64,000 bases of DNA, taken from contig JAPNXP010000013.1 of assembly GCA_028753945.1 (NCBI GenBank), forward strand, positions 2,790,001-2,854,000, written 5' to 3'. Shown here one piece after another: positions 33,990 through 46,100 of the stretch (position 1 is the first letter of the stretch; each line of letters opens with the position of its first letter). The notes beneath the pieces are model-generated. The model saw only the letters and a program-made list of their open reading frames with translations, searched no databases and was not told the origin of the DNA. The translations under genes were made by a program, and so were the position numbers. This stretch comes from Hexactinellida sp. DTS-2022 (lineage: Eukaryota; Porifera; Hexactinellida).

Positions 33990-35925
33990 ATTTAGGCGTA
34001 TGAAAATTGGGTCACACCAGGATTAATAGCATATTACAAATGGCTGTATAATATATTGGTGTGTAACTATCTGTCGCGAAGCGACCAAGCAGGCAAACGC
34101 GCTATTAAACATCAAATACATTAGTCATTACCTTACTAAATTTTGATTATATTACATCTATGAATTTTCTTCCAAAATCGAAAAACTAATAATTTAAACT
34201 ATAAATCCTACTTTTCAAAATCTAGCTAGGCAACCACAATGTTACATACAACTTAAAATTTGGAAATTTCGGGAAATTTCGGCCATTTAGAATTGGCTCT
34301 AACGAGATAGATTGACAAAACGCGAAAGCTAAAGTTTTGAGTCTTTGTATTCAACTAACAGATGAAATATCTAACACTAAATTTAGCAAATTATTGGAAG
34401 TGATTATTTTATGTGTTATTAGATCTAGGATTAAATATTCACTGTGTTATGAAACAAATTTGTCATTATCTAACAAATTTAGTGCATCATCAATATTTTG
34501 CCACTGTTAGTTGAATTCTTGTTTCAGCTCCACAGTCCACGTCAGATCTCATTCCCGCACGAATATTGTCATAATTGTTATTATTTCCATTATTACACCT
34601 ACATTTCAAATTAAGGCCACTGTTTGTTGCAAATTTATGGTTGGAATAACTATTAACACACTCTAAATTAGAACTTTTGAAAATCATTATTACCTAATGA
34701 TTGCATATATTATTAATATGCACTCACAAATTAGAATATTTGCTCAGATAATTATTAACTATGTCATCATAAATACTGAGATAATGCTAATGAGATCTCA
34801 ACCGCCCGCAACCTCTCAAAGACTTCGTGCGGAGGTCATTTGATGATATAAATTCATATAATTATAAATTTTAACATTATTATTTAGGTAATTTTAAGCC
34901 AATACCCATGAAGTGGCATAGTGTCCCTTCCCCGTGCCATTTGTGTTACAAATGCAGGCCTTCATCTTGCGCTAAGAGATCCGCGCATCTAGGTGATTTT
35001 GATTTACAACATGTCCGCTTCATTATTCTACATCGTATATTAAATTTTAAGATTTTTATCTGGTGGAGGTTGTGAATTATGTGCAGTTAAATTTATTTTC
35101 ACGGTTCTCAAATTTGACAAGAAGTCATCACAGAGAAATTCGAATCGATCACTCAATTTCTTCTCGGGATCTAAAAGTTATCCCTATATACCATTGCGAA
35201 ACTGTCCACTTTCTTCAATCGACTAGGAACATAAATACAAAGCTTTGTGTTTTAATATTATAGATCTGCGGTACCAACCTTGCTGTCCAAAATTGGTTTT
35301 TGGTCCGATTTATATTATGGTAACGGTAACCTCTAGCGGTCCTCCTTAGGTTTATGCACAAAAACTTTCTTAACAGGTAATTTTAATACTCTGAATATTA
35401 TTACAAAATACGTATAGCAGCAAAAATTTCACTACAAATTTCAGCTTTTAATTGGAGTTACTATATTTTTGGATTCGTGAAAATAGTGCCTCCATTAAAT
35501 ATACAACAAGTCGGCACAGCTGTAATTTTAGAATTATTTCTCGCAATGGGCTGAATCTAAATTAAGGCGTCTATAATACGTACAGAATTCGTTGCAATTA
35601 ATTGGATTAATTGAATTTACTTATCCTAGAATATTCCTGCATTGTAATATTTTCACTTAATTGAATTTTTCATATGGATTTTATTACGTTATTATGCCAA
35701 TTTAATGCTATTGTTTCAGAATAGGGTTGTGCCCCCTTAAGCTGTTTATTTATATCCGTGAGCCCTGCCATAAGTATACGTATACGTATAAGGACATAAG
35801 AATAAATTGGGAAATACTGATCAGAACCTGTACTGTTGAATATTTATCCTAATTAGAACTGACAATTTTCTAGATATTAACGCATGTCTGTGTATCATAA
35901 TATAACAACTCCAAATAGAAATAAA
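33990..35925. other. Long AT-rich stretch, few features
   Basis: 34,003-34,065 is a short relative of the repeat at 14.05/36.6 kb. 35,450-35,535 is a partial hairpin related to the fold-back at 25.6-26.8 kb. I see no gene; short open frames here have no recognisable domain. Confidence 0.45.
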
Positions 35926-36087
35926 TATCACTAAGGAACTGTACAACTATGTGGACCCCTGACTTTGGGATGTGGAGAAGTTATTGAATTGATTGGTAAT
36001 AATCAAATAGACACAATGGAAAGTTATAAAACTATGGGAGACACAGGGAACACAATAACTGATTGGATGAATGAACTTCCTCTAGAC

Positions 36088-36366
36088 CAGTGGTTCTTAA
36101 CCTTTTTTATGTCATTTCCCCTTTTGGCCTGTTCACTCTACCCGATTTCCCCCTTCATTTGTAGTATAAGGAATAAAGTTGCCTTGAAATTACAAATTAT
36201 TAGCTGTCTGGCGATAACTGCTTCTTGGCCACCAGCTGATCAATGTTAGGAGGTATTATTTTATTTTGGTTTTATTATTATTATTAATTTTGTCTAATTT
36301 GATTTCCCCCTTATATTCACGAAATTTCCCCCCAGGGGGAAATTTCCCCCAGGTTAAGAACTACTG
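36088..36366. mobile_element. hAT-type MITE with perfect TSD
   Basis: 279 bp, ends CAGTGGTTCTTAACC and GGTTAAGAACTACTG, flanked by ctctagac (36080-36087, 36367-36374). Repeat Z copy 2 has the uninterrupted site (opposite strand, ~60,145). Confidence 0.95.
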
Positions 36367-36416
36367 CTCTAGACCAATTAAATCACAGTCTCAGATAGGC
36401 ATTCTATAACGCAAAA

Positions 36417-36933
36417 CAGGGGCGCGCCAGACTTAGCCACCTGGTGGCGCCAAGGGGGCTCCACATTTTATCTATAATTTGTGACATTATTGAAAATTAT
36501 GTCAGTGAATACATTGGTAGAGGTTGGTTGATAAAGTTATGGTTGCAAGGAGTTATCCAGAGCGCTAGACGATCCTTTTTTGGAGCATGATTTTTGGAAA
36601 ATTTGAATTTAGGAGCGTGAAAATTTGGAATCCACTCCTATTCCGTAACATTAATTTTCGATTTAGGCGTATGAAATTGAATCAGACCAGGATTAGGAGC
36701 GTATTTACAAATAGCTGAATAATACACTGTATGGTTGTTTTGATTGTTCAAACGCCCAGCTAGGGCCGTGACTTCTTTTATTCAATTACTAGCTGCCCTA
36801 AAGATATTATAAATCTGTTTGTTATCTTAATCAAAATTGATGTTTATGATATTTTGATGTTAAATTAATTGAGAGATGGCGCCCCCTAAGGGGCTCCAAT
36901 ATTTTCACAAGGGGCGCCATGGAGCCGCCCCTG
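36417..36933. mobile_element. hAT-like MITE (CAGGGGCG ends) containing an older repeat
   Basis: 517 bp with ends CAGGGGCG and CGCCCCTG, and sub-terminal 'ggcgcc..gggggctcca' motifs in inverse. The flanks acgcaaaa and aaagcaca do not match cleanly. It encloses an inverted relative (36,586-36,720) of the repeat at 14.05 kb, which shows the empty target for the hAT at 12478-14051. Confidence 0.7.
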
Positions 36934-36987
36934 AAAGCACACTTGACTTAACAATTGAGATACACTAAAATCCTTTTATACTAATTG

Positions 36988-37398
36988 CAGGGTTGTTTGA
37001 TTTAAAATTTCAAGTGATTTAAATCATTGATTTTAATAATGATTTAAATCAATGATTTTTATTAATACAAATCATGATTTATTTCGAAAATCTGATTTAA
37101 ATAAAAAAAGTCGGACTTTTTTTATTTAAATCAGACTTTTTTTATTTTGATCCGATTTTTTATATCTATTGTTTTTTGCGAACTAAAAGAAATACATTGA
37201 TAATGAGTCAAATTACATTGATAATGAGTCATTATCAATGTAATTAATCTATTAGCCAAATAATATACGCCAGTGTGATATAGATTGCAAAAAAAACAAT
37301 CAAAATCAAAATTCTGATTTAAATAAAAAAAGTCTGATTTAAATAAAAAAACTCGGACTTTTTTGATTTTTTCAAAAAACATCATTTTTTCAACCCTG
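36988..37398. mobile_element. hAT-type MITE (CAGGGTTG), sibling of 28798-29210
   Basis: 411 bp, ends CAGGGTTGTTTGATTTAAA and CAACCCTG, same GATTTAAATC-rich interior as 28798-29210. The left flank is actaattg. The right flank reads tctaattg only after an extra atatttag. Compared with the empty site in Z copy 2, the duplication is present but displaced by 8 bp. Confidence 0.85.
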
Positions 37399-38052
37399 AT
37401 ATTTAGTCTAATTGAATGCTAGCTGCTAATCCATACTGGAAAACCCTAGAATTTAGTAGGCTAATGGTTTTGTCATCTTTAGGGAAGGGTAGATGTGAAT
37501 ATTTTTCTTAGATATTAGAACTTGTTTCTAGATACACTATTTCCCACCCTCCTGCCAAATTTCAAGCCTATAGCTCTTACCAGTTCCTCAATCAATTCTG
37601 AACAAACATACAAAAACAAAAAAATCATTGTCATTTAATATATAAGATTTCTACCATAAATTGAGCCACATGTTGCTCACTAGTGTATTTGAGTTTTTTG
37701 AGATTGGGACAGTAAACTTCAAAATATATTATGATTCAGCAACTTAATGTACATCTACACTATACATTGTAAATACTAATCTTAAACCATCTATTTACTT
37801 AGTTTTGCTTAGTATTCCTGTATACACTTACTGTTTAGTTTAGTTTACTTTGTTCTCAGAAACTTATTACTTACAGTCAACTCCCGTTATAGCCAAGTCG
37901 GATATAACGAAGTACTTGCTTATAACGAAGTCATTCAATCGTCCGGAAATCTTTCTATTTTATTACACTATTAAAACTTCGGTTTCAACGAAATAGATAT
38001 AAATAAATTCCGCTTATAACGAAGTCATTTAAATCCTATATAGCCTCTAATC

Positions 38053-38548
38053 CAGGGGTGCCCAACCTGTGATTCGCGAATCAAATGTGATTCTTTTCCT
38101 GAAAAATATGATTCGCGAAGCATTTTGTTGCTTTTTAAAAAAATATAATATAATTTTTGAAAAAATCATTTACTTATTTGATCGTAAATACAATTATTAT
38201 TGAATACAGTTAAAATTGATGATTCTACAATTATAATTACGTTATTTCTCTATTTTAAATCGTACGTTTATTTCTTCCAAAAACATTTGAGTAACTATAG
38301 TAACTTTATTTATGGAAGTCAAGGAAGATTGTATCAGCGAAAAAATATTTTGTTGGTATTTCTTTACGAACAATTAACATTTTGACAGATATTACGTTTT
38401 TATCGTAATTTTGGATAACACCTGCTTTTTGTTTATTAATCTTAGTTGGTAAATTAGGGGTTTATGGAACCTCATTGTGGTCTATGATTCGAAAATTATA
38501 TATCAGTTGAAATGTGATTCGCCACATGAGAAAGGTTGGGCAGCCCTG
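38053..38548. mobile_element. hAT-type MITE with perfect TSD
   Basis: 496 bp, ends CAGGGGTGCCCAACC and GGTTGGGCAGCCCTG, flanked by ctctaatc (38045-38052, 38549-38556). The interior has 'gattcgcgaatc' motifs. Confidence 0.95.
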
Positions 38549-38689
38549 CTCTAATCTATTGATTTTATTCCGATTATAACGAATTCTACGTTAACGAACA
38601 CCGGTTAGAACGAAATCCTTTCATTATGAACTCCGGTTACAACGAAATCCAAATTGTATTGAACTCTTTTCAGATCGAACTCCGCTTCA

Positions 38690-39735
38690 CAGTGGTTTAT
38701 TGACAGGAAGTAGTGCAAAATTTCAATGTTCTCAAATCACACTAAACCATTTTTATCGTTTTAAGCATAAGCTAAAACGTAGGGAAATTAAATTTCAGCT
38801 AAAAATTCGATCTTTTAGGAGATATATTGCAACAAATCATCACACAACAGAATCATTTTTTTTAGAATTTTGTGGTTTCATAATCTTGCTTCAGACCATG
38901 CTCATATTTTCGGTAGGCTATGACCTAGGACTTTCAATACATATAATTGTACCTTAGATCATCCTAAAACACTTGAATTTCAAATATATATCACGTCAAC
39001 TCTTAGTGTAGTGGATCATTTCAAAATATGTTTCAATAAAAAGTCCGGACAGCTCGACAGATATATAACTTTTTAGGATGTGCCTAATTTTGTGGTGGTG
39101 CGAAGTGGTGTGTACCCAGACCAGTTTCTATCTTATAATGACCTAATAAACTTCTGTTTTAACTACTTTCTAACCCCGCGCAAACCAAAATCTACTTGTC
39201 TATATACCGGGACTTTGAAAATTAATATACGAAGATTTTAATTTTATTTATCAAAATTTCATCAATTTGTAAACTAAATGAATAATTTAGAAGCGTGAGA
39301 TTACTTTTCAAGCAAGGAATTTATACTGGTTGCTGTAATGCATTAGATAATGCAAGGGTGATCAAATGCCATAATTGGATCAATGAAAAACTGGTAGAAT
39401 CTTTGATGTTAAAAAAGCTGGTTATTTAACTGGCCTAGGCTCTCGAATTACATTATTAATTTAATCTATATCTACACCATGCATTTATTTAGAGTTGCAA
39501 ATAAATGAATTAGCTCTAGTTTATTTGAAAATACTAATTTAGAAAATATTTGTGGAAACTATGGGAGTCTAAAAAATGCTATGACGTCATAACTTGAAAA
39601 TAAGATGCCGTACTAATTTTATGAGTCCATAAATGGATTCACAGGTATCGATAACCCATTGGTATATATTACATTTGATAGGTCTATCTGCCTTGGAAAT
39701 ACCTACTTCCTGTGAATGGTCCAAATAAACCACTG
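38690..39735. mobile_element. hAT-like non-autonomous element (CAGTGGTTTATT ends)
   Basis: 1.05 kb, ends CAGTGGTTTATT and (A)ATAAACCACTG, with a further sub-terminal match 'gacaggaagtag' / 'ctacttcctgt'. The flanks ccgcttca and tgcgctta are similar but not identical. No coding sequence recognised. Confidence 0.75.
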
Positions 39736-39759
39736 TGCGCTTATAACGAACTCCGGTTA

Positions 39760-40086
39760 CCTTATTATCGGAAATTATGGCGCCATGAAATTAACGCGAA
39801 TTGTAGCAATTCGCGTTATCTCCGTCGTATTAATTTCATGGCGCGTTAATTTCCTATAATAAGTTCATTAGACTAGGACAGAATATATCCTGGAGTATAA
39901 TTAGGCTAGAACATAATATACACAGGGGTATAATTAGATTAGGACATTATATACTCGGGGTATACCTTATTATAGGAAATTAACGCGCCATGACGTTAAC
40001 GCGAATTGCTCCAATTCGAGTTAATTTCATGGAGCGTTAATTTCCGTCGCGTTAATTTCATGGCGCGTTAATTTACTATAATAAGG
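39760..40086. mobile_element. TA-flanked MITE with doubled palindromic body
   Basis: The ends CCTTATTATCGGAAATTA and (complement) CCTTATTATAGTAAATTA are flanked by TA. The terminal motif occurs twice more inside (~39,845-39,865 and ~39,966-39,985). Two palindromic units of ~105 and ~125 bp therefore flank a ~100-bp spacer. A related end lies at 42,962-43,110. Confidence 0.75.
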
Positions 40087-40158
40087 TATAACAAAGTCCG
40101 CTTATAACGAAATGACTCTACGGTTTCGAGCACTTCGTTATAACGAGAGGTGACTGTA

Positions 40159-41187
40159 GTTTATTAAGCTTAACATAAAGTTTAGTTAATGCCCCTGAAC
40201 CAATCCGTAAGTTCAATTATTTATTATTTATTAAGATTTAATTGCATTTCCTTGAATTTGAAGTTTCCAGATTGATCTCCCATTCCTAACAAAGGATTTA
40301 GTCCCTTACCTTGCAAAGGATTTAAGTCCCATCACATTCAAAGAGTTATTCATACGTGGGTTGCCGATTCTTTTTCAAGGGCTGCGTTAGCAGTTCAACA
40401 GTTGTCAGGCCATCGCCTGGCCGTTTTCGAGCCTCTCTATTTGAAATATATTTCTTTCAGGTTGGTGCGGGTTAATCACTGTATGTTGCGGGTCCAGGCG
40501 GTCATACAATTGCAAAATCGTGGCGGGTGGGGACCAGCTTTTTAAATCAACAATTAATTTCGATATTTGAAAGGCGAAAACTATTTCAATCGCAACCTCG
40601 TATCACGAATTCTATTCAGTTTTCTCTTAACAACTTATTGCATTTTATATAATTTTCTTTATCTTCATCAATTCATTGATTATATATTTCAAAAATTCTC
40701 TATATTTAATTCCTACGCTGGAGAATGATATTTTTTGAATAAAATTATTGAAATTATGACTTGTTAATTGAATACTAACACTTTTTTATAAAGTCTTGTT
40801 CTATAGTAAAATAGTTAATCTGATCTTATTAGTTTCAAGAACAAATTCGATTGTACGTAATTGTCAAATGAGAAGTGTGAAATTTAACTATTCTTGAGAA
40901 TATAATTAGAAGTTAAAACTGGAATTTAAAATTTACTTTGAATGGTTATAAGTGACATTGATGAGATATCGCTCTCTTATATTTCAACCTAGAAAACAAA
41001 CAAATAGGGTTTCATCCCCACGTAGTTTTGAAAGCAAACCTCTAGGCTTTCGATGACTGATAGTTGCTCTTAAATAATTATTTACAAATTGTGTAAATTT
41101 GCGCCCGTAGCGAGCTCAAACTAAAACTAGCCACGTAGAAATTTTGCCTAGATAAAAGGCTGTTCACTAAAACACTTGTTTTCTTAG
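40159..41187. other. Non-coding stretch (intron side of the DIP2 candidate exon)
   Basis: 40,380-40,540 is GC-richer ('gtgcgggtt', 'gcgggtgggg') and resembles 6,320-6,415, probably a MITE fragment. The rest is AT-rich with no feature I can support. It ends in a plausible acceptor, 'ttgttttcttag'. Confidence 0.45.
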
Positions 41188-41392
41188 ACCCACAGAATTA
41201 TCAGAAAATGCTGGAAATTCTATTCTTCTGACTGACAAATTCAAACCTGTTCCTACAAAAAGCCCTAAGCCTCGCATTGTACAACCCTCTGTTAGGTTGC
41301 CTAATCCTGAAAGTAATGACTCTTTAGATAGATTGGAACTTGGTGATGAAGATCTAGGTGAAGCTACTTTGGCTCCTGGGAAATCTAAACAG
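41188..41392 (+). CDS. DIP2: Candidate DIP2 internal exon
   Basis: A 205-nt open exon bounded by TTTTCTTAG|A and AAACAG|GTATAA. It starts in the phase that completes the AG left by the 11916-12271 exon and ends on a codon boundary. The joined reading passes from SNPSN through a new Arg into PTELSENAGNSILLTDKF. The rest includes KPVPTKSPKPRIVQP and SLDRLELGDEDLGE, a Ser/Pro/acidic linker. DIP2 has a poorly conserved linker between the DMAP1-binding domain and the adenylate-forming modules, so the assignment rests on phase, clean splice sites and composition rather than clear homology. No stops, unlike the neighbouring relics. Other small exons between the two cannot be excluded. Confidence 0.55.
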
Positions 41393-41680
41393 GTATAAAG
41401 TTAGTTTGAATTTTATGTAACTCAATGGTTTTTTCTTGTTTAGATAGTTGGATGGAATTTCTAATTGGTGTTATTCCTCTTCAGAAACCCATATATATTA
41501 TAATTTGTTATTGCATACATGTTTAATTAGTTTAAAAAAGGGGTTGACAACCTTTTGAGCCTGCGGGCAAGATTGAGTCAAATACCACGTTAGTCGGGCC
41601 AGCTAATCACCATCCTTTATTCTTACTCGTAATTTATCCATTCGTTACCCTCGTTATATAAGCCCTTTACACTACTCCGA

Positions 41681-42688
41681 ACCATGGATTACTTATAGGC
41701 CATTGATAAATTGGTGACTTATCTTTAACTCAATAGCTAGTAATGACATACCTGAGAAATGCATTATAATTGTATAGGAAGTTAGGAACATGATATCAAG
41801 GCATACATAACACCCTTTAGAATTGTGATATATCGCCATTTGATTACGTAATCGCTATTTTTCGTGGGAATTATCGTGTTTTTATAGCCTGCTTTTAACA
41901 TGGTTAAACGGGTTATATATGTTCATAATTGGAACATGAGGATGTTCATTACTAGTTGAATAAAATATATCGAAATTATAAATGGAATGTTGACACATTC
42001 CTCGGTTGCCAGGAAAATGCATATTTCTTAAAATGAGCCATAACTCAAAAACTATCTATTTTATGTAAACTATGCTAGTACTGATCTATCCGCAATTGCT
42101 AACTTCCTATTCATTGATAGTACATTTTCTTGGCCTAACTTCAATAATATTAGAGATAATGAGATTATTAGCACTTAATTCTCTAAATGGTAATACACTC
42201 ATTATCTCAAAGATTATTGAAGTTAGGCCTAGAAATTGTATTTTCAATGAATAGGAAGTTACCTATTGTGGATAGATAGGTTCTAGACTGCTAGCATACT
42301 TTACATAATATCGATACTATTTTTTGTGTGATGGCTCATTTTAGAAATATGCATTTCCCTGGCTACCGAGGAATGTGTAAACATTCCATTTATAATTTCG
42401 ATATATTTCATTCAACTAGTAATGAACATCCCCATGTTCCAATTTTGAACTTTTATAACGCGTTTGACAATGTTAAAAGCAGGCTATAAAAACACGATAA
42501 TTCCCACGAAAATAGCGATTACGTAATCAAATGGTGATGCATCACAATTCTAAGGGGTGTTATGTATGCCTTGATATCATGTCCCTAACTTCCTATCTAA
42601 TCATAATGCATTTCTAAGTCTGTCATCACTAGCTATTGAGATAAAGATATGTTAGCTAATAATCATTGGCCTTTAAGTAATCCATGGT
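41681..42688. repeat. 1-kb fold-back (palindromic) element
   Basis: The left arm 41681-42163 and right arm 42198-42688 are imperfect inverted copies separated by 34 nt. The outer ends read accatggattactta / taagtaatccatggt. The inner stem 'gagataatgag' / 'ctcattatctc' is perfect. Partial copies lie at 33,485-33,860 and 53,515-53,935. Non-coding, so a fold-back or MITE-type element. Confidence 0.9.
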
Positions 42689-42689
42689 C

Positions 42690-43187
42690 CAGCAAAATAT
42701 ACTTAGTGGTTTTTCCTTTTTTAACGAAAGTCACGATCCATTGTATAATTATTAATTATGAGTAAATTTGTATTGATTTATATTTCATAATGTTACCACT
42801 CTATTATTATGAAAATATTTCGATTTCAATTGAATGACGGATTCGGAGGTCACGATGAGCATGTTTATTGAGGGCCTTAATTTTCCCCCAATGAAATCCT
42901 TTATCAAACTGTTTCAATTAAATTATGTATGCTATTAAAGCACATTGTTGGTTGTATATGGTATATACCTTATTATAGGGAATTTACGCTCCAAAAAGTT
43001 AACGCGACGGAAATTAAAGCGAATTGAACTGAACAGTTTCAAATTCATGAAATTTACGCGATTGACGTGAAGAACATTTTAATTACATGAAATTAACGCG
43101 ATTATATATTAGAAAAAATTCAATTTTCTATAATTAAATAAATCGAATATAAGGTCCTATTGAAGGACTTATTATTTGTTTAGGACC
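42690..43187. other. AT-rich stretch with a MITE end
   Basis: 42,962-43,110 starts ataccttattatagggaatt and carries 'ttaacgcga' motifs, related to the element at 39760-40086 but lacking a right end. Nothing else supported. Confidence 0.5.
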
Positions 43188-46100
43188 CATAGGCGTCGAA
43201 CTTTCCAATTTTTCTTAAAATCTGGGGGGGGCAGCCAGAGAAGATTTAATAAAAGACATTATTTTTATGTTGTAATTATAAGGTAATAAATAACAATAAT
43301 TTTAATTTTATAACGTAATTATTGCGTCTTGACATCTCCCTGATGAAACTTATTTATTCTCACAGTTGATCTTTCGATAAACTCCTGCATCAAGTCTTCG
43401 ATATTTAGGACCGTTCGAACCCAAGTCCCTGTTACAGTTAGAAATGCAAGGCTGCTCATACGTTCTTGACCTTGAGTTGACCTCAAGTAAGTGTGCAGCC
43501 TTCGTAACATGCTGAAAGATCTCTCAGCTTCGCATGTCGTTATAGGGAGGATAAGATACAAAACTAGAGCAGTGTGTAACCCAGGGAACATGGCCTTCAT
43601 TGCTGGTTCAGACCTGAGTTTCTCCTGTAGAGATTGGTAGGACGTTTCGAGACCTTCAAGGCTACAACGCTGAAACCAAGCCTGCCTTTCCCACCTTAGT
43701 TGCGCAAATTCTGGAAGGTCACCTTCATAGAATCTCGCCAGCTCATTTAAGTCCTCGTCTGCCATTTTCTTATCCTCCAAGGAGCATCTCAAGAGCTCAG
43801 CCACATGAAGATCTTGTTTAGAGTACCGGCTGAATAGAGCCGAAGCTGCTGATCGGAATACCTACATAGAGCCACTAATTAATTGTGTGTTAGTAAATTA
43901 TAAATGAAATGAAAGTTTGAAACCCGATTATATTGTAAACATCCTACTAACCTGCTTGTATATTTCTATATAACGTTGTTGGATCTGAACCTCCACATCT
44001 TGTGTGTCTGTAACCCGTGGGATCGCCCTTTCCACTGTTCGCTCAGCTCTTGTCAGTCGCAGAGGCCTAGGTTGGTCAATTCTAAGATTTCCTGCAGCAG
44101 CCTTTACTTCTTTGAAAAAATCCTCGGCGTTGACATCACAATAAGCTTGACTATTTAGAACATCCATGAGGCTATTAACCCAATTTCTGACATCACCCAC
44201 TGTTACCTCTCTACCCTGACACATAGTATGGATAGGGTTTGTCAGGGACAACATCTTCTTGAATACCATAATTCCAAAATACTTCTCGAATGATTCAAGA
44301 GAACGCAGAAATGAGCGGGATTCGGCACGCTTTTCAGCTTTGAGGCTTCTATCATCTTGTAAAGATTCGAGCAGCTCAAGAACCGTAGTGTAGTGCGCTA
44401 ACAGACTTTCCACACTAGGGAGTCTCATTACCCACCTCGTCGGACAAAGCGGCCTCAACTCCCGCTTGTCAAGGTTGGGGTTATCCAAAGCTGCTGCAGC
44501 TACCAACTGTTTGAACACTTCATATCTTTTAGGGGACGTTTTAATGAAGTTTATTACTGCATGCAGCTTTTCTAGTGCGTTTTCCACCTCTCGCACTGAT
44601 TGCATACTCTCTTGCACCACTAAATTGAGATTATGGCCAAAACAATATATCCACAAGGCTTTAGCGTTCTCAGCTCGCACCTTGGTTTGGAGACCACCGT
44701 GAACTCCAGACATATTAGCTGCCCCCTCATATCCCTGCCCCCTCATCGAATCGAACGGTAAATTCAGAACATGTAATGCATCTTTAAGGATAATCATTAA
44801 AGTATCTGCGTCTGTGGTCTTGGTATGAAAAAAGCCGAAGAAGGTCTCTGTGGGCCTAAGATCACTGTCAACGTGGCGGATGCATACACTGACCTGCTCA
44901 CGCCGCCTGATATCCTGAGTCTCATCCATTATAATTGAATAGAAGAAGCGGCGCTGCTTATTGGCTTCCCCAGCAGTAGAATCATGCTTGATGAGAGTAA
45001 TAATGTGTTTGGTCAGTCTGTCTCTCATTAATTGTATTATTTCGTTCTGAATTTCTGGGCTCATAAATTTCAACCGCGAACCTGCAGTAAAAATGTTTTT
45101 ACATCCTCGTTGAACCTCGAGATAAGAAAGTCAAGGTTCCAGATATTTTAGGTCTCTTTTTCATCCCTGTGCCCACGAAGAGCAAGCCCTTGTGTAGCAC
45201 AGGTCATGACACAATCGAATATTGCTCTGAGAGCAGTCCTGTTAAGTTCAATGTCTTCACGTTTGATTCTATCAAATCTATCATCGATTACTGGTTTATT
45301 TAGCTCCATCAGATATACTGACCAAGCGTTGTGGTGGTCAGATTGGTTTCCTCCCATATGCCTATCAAGTGAATTTTTTCCTTTCTTGATGTCTTTCCAT
45401 CCTTCACCATCGCATGTCTTGAGCCACTTAGAGGTGCCTTGCGTATTGGCCTTCTCAAAGGGACGAATGCGGTTATTAGTGATAACCCACAAACAGACGG
45501 CGCAATGACACGTATCCATGTCTTCGTTGAGTTTGAGCCACTTGTAGTCCACGAACCACTGCTTCTGCATGTATCTCCTATAATTTCTATCGCTCTCAAA
45601 AGGCATTTGTTCAGGAAGTTTCTTGATATCCTGAAGGAAAGGAAGCACACAATCCTTAATGTTTGGATCGTTGAATAAAGTATACGACATACTGGAATTC
45701 TCATAAGCTGAAAGTGAGAAGGGGGCGAGGCATTCTAGCTGTTCGGAAATTTCTTGGTAACCTTTTGAAGGCTGTTCAACTGATGATAGACTGTGTTCTA
45801 AGGATCCCGATGGTCTAGAGTATAATTCTGAACCTCCAGTGACCTCTCCGTCAGCATTATCATCTTCTGTAGCGGTTAATCGCGTTTTCTTGACTGTGAA
45901 GAAAGAGTTTATTAATGACTGTTGCTGTTCTATCGGAAGAAAGACGTTGCGCTTTGACATAGCTAGTTATGGAAGTGTAAATTATATAATTATATATATA
46001 CAGTATTGTATTGGAAATAAAACTTATGATATGATAGGAGTACAAAATGTAACGAAGCGATATAAACGTACAATCGCTTCAGCAGGAATGCTTCTAAGGA

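Larger units (their letters stand above)
35930..37670 (+). repeat. Repeat 'Z', copy 1, with three MITE insertions
   Basis: Outside its insertions this matches the reverse complement of about 59,840-60,310. Conserved peptides read ITDWMNE(I/L)PLDQ, LNHS, and MLAANPYWKTLEF, so it probably derives from a coding region. I do not recognise the protein. Interruptions: 36088-36366, 36417-36933 and 36988-37398. Confidence 0.75.
37874..40156. mobile_element. Tigger/pogo-like element (CAGTCAACTC ends) with nested MITEs
   Basis: The ends CAGTCAACTCCCGTTATAG and complement CAGTCACCTCTCGTTATAAC are flanked by TA (37872-37873, 40157-40158). Sub-terminal 'cttataacgaagtc' repeats are in both halves. Three insertions lie inside: 38053-38548, 38690-39735 and 39760-40086. 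No transposase. Confidence 0.85.

Noticed and set aside
45080-45150. A short intron joining hAT parts 1 and 2
   Set aside because: The only GT-AG pairing near the join is ~21 nt, too short, and the reading between the parts looks like hAT protein. A stop plus frameshift is more likely.
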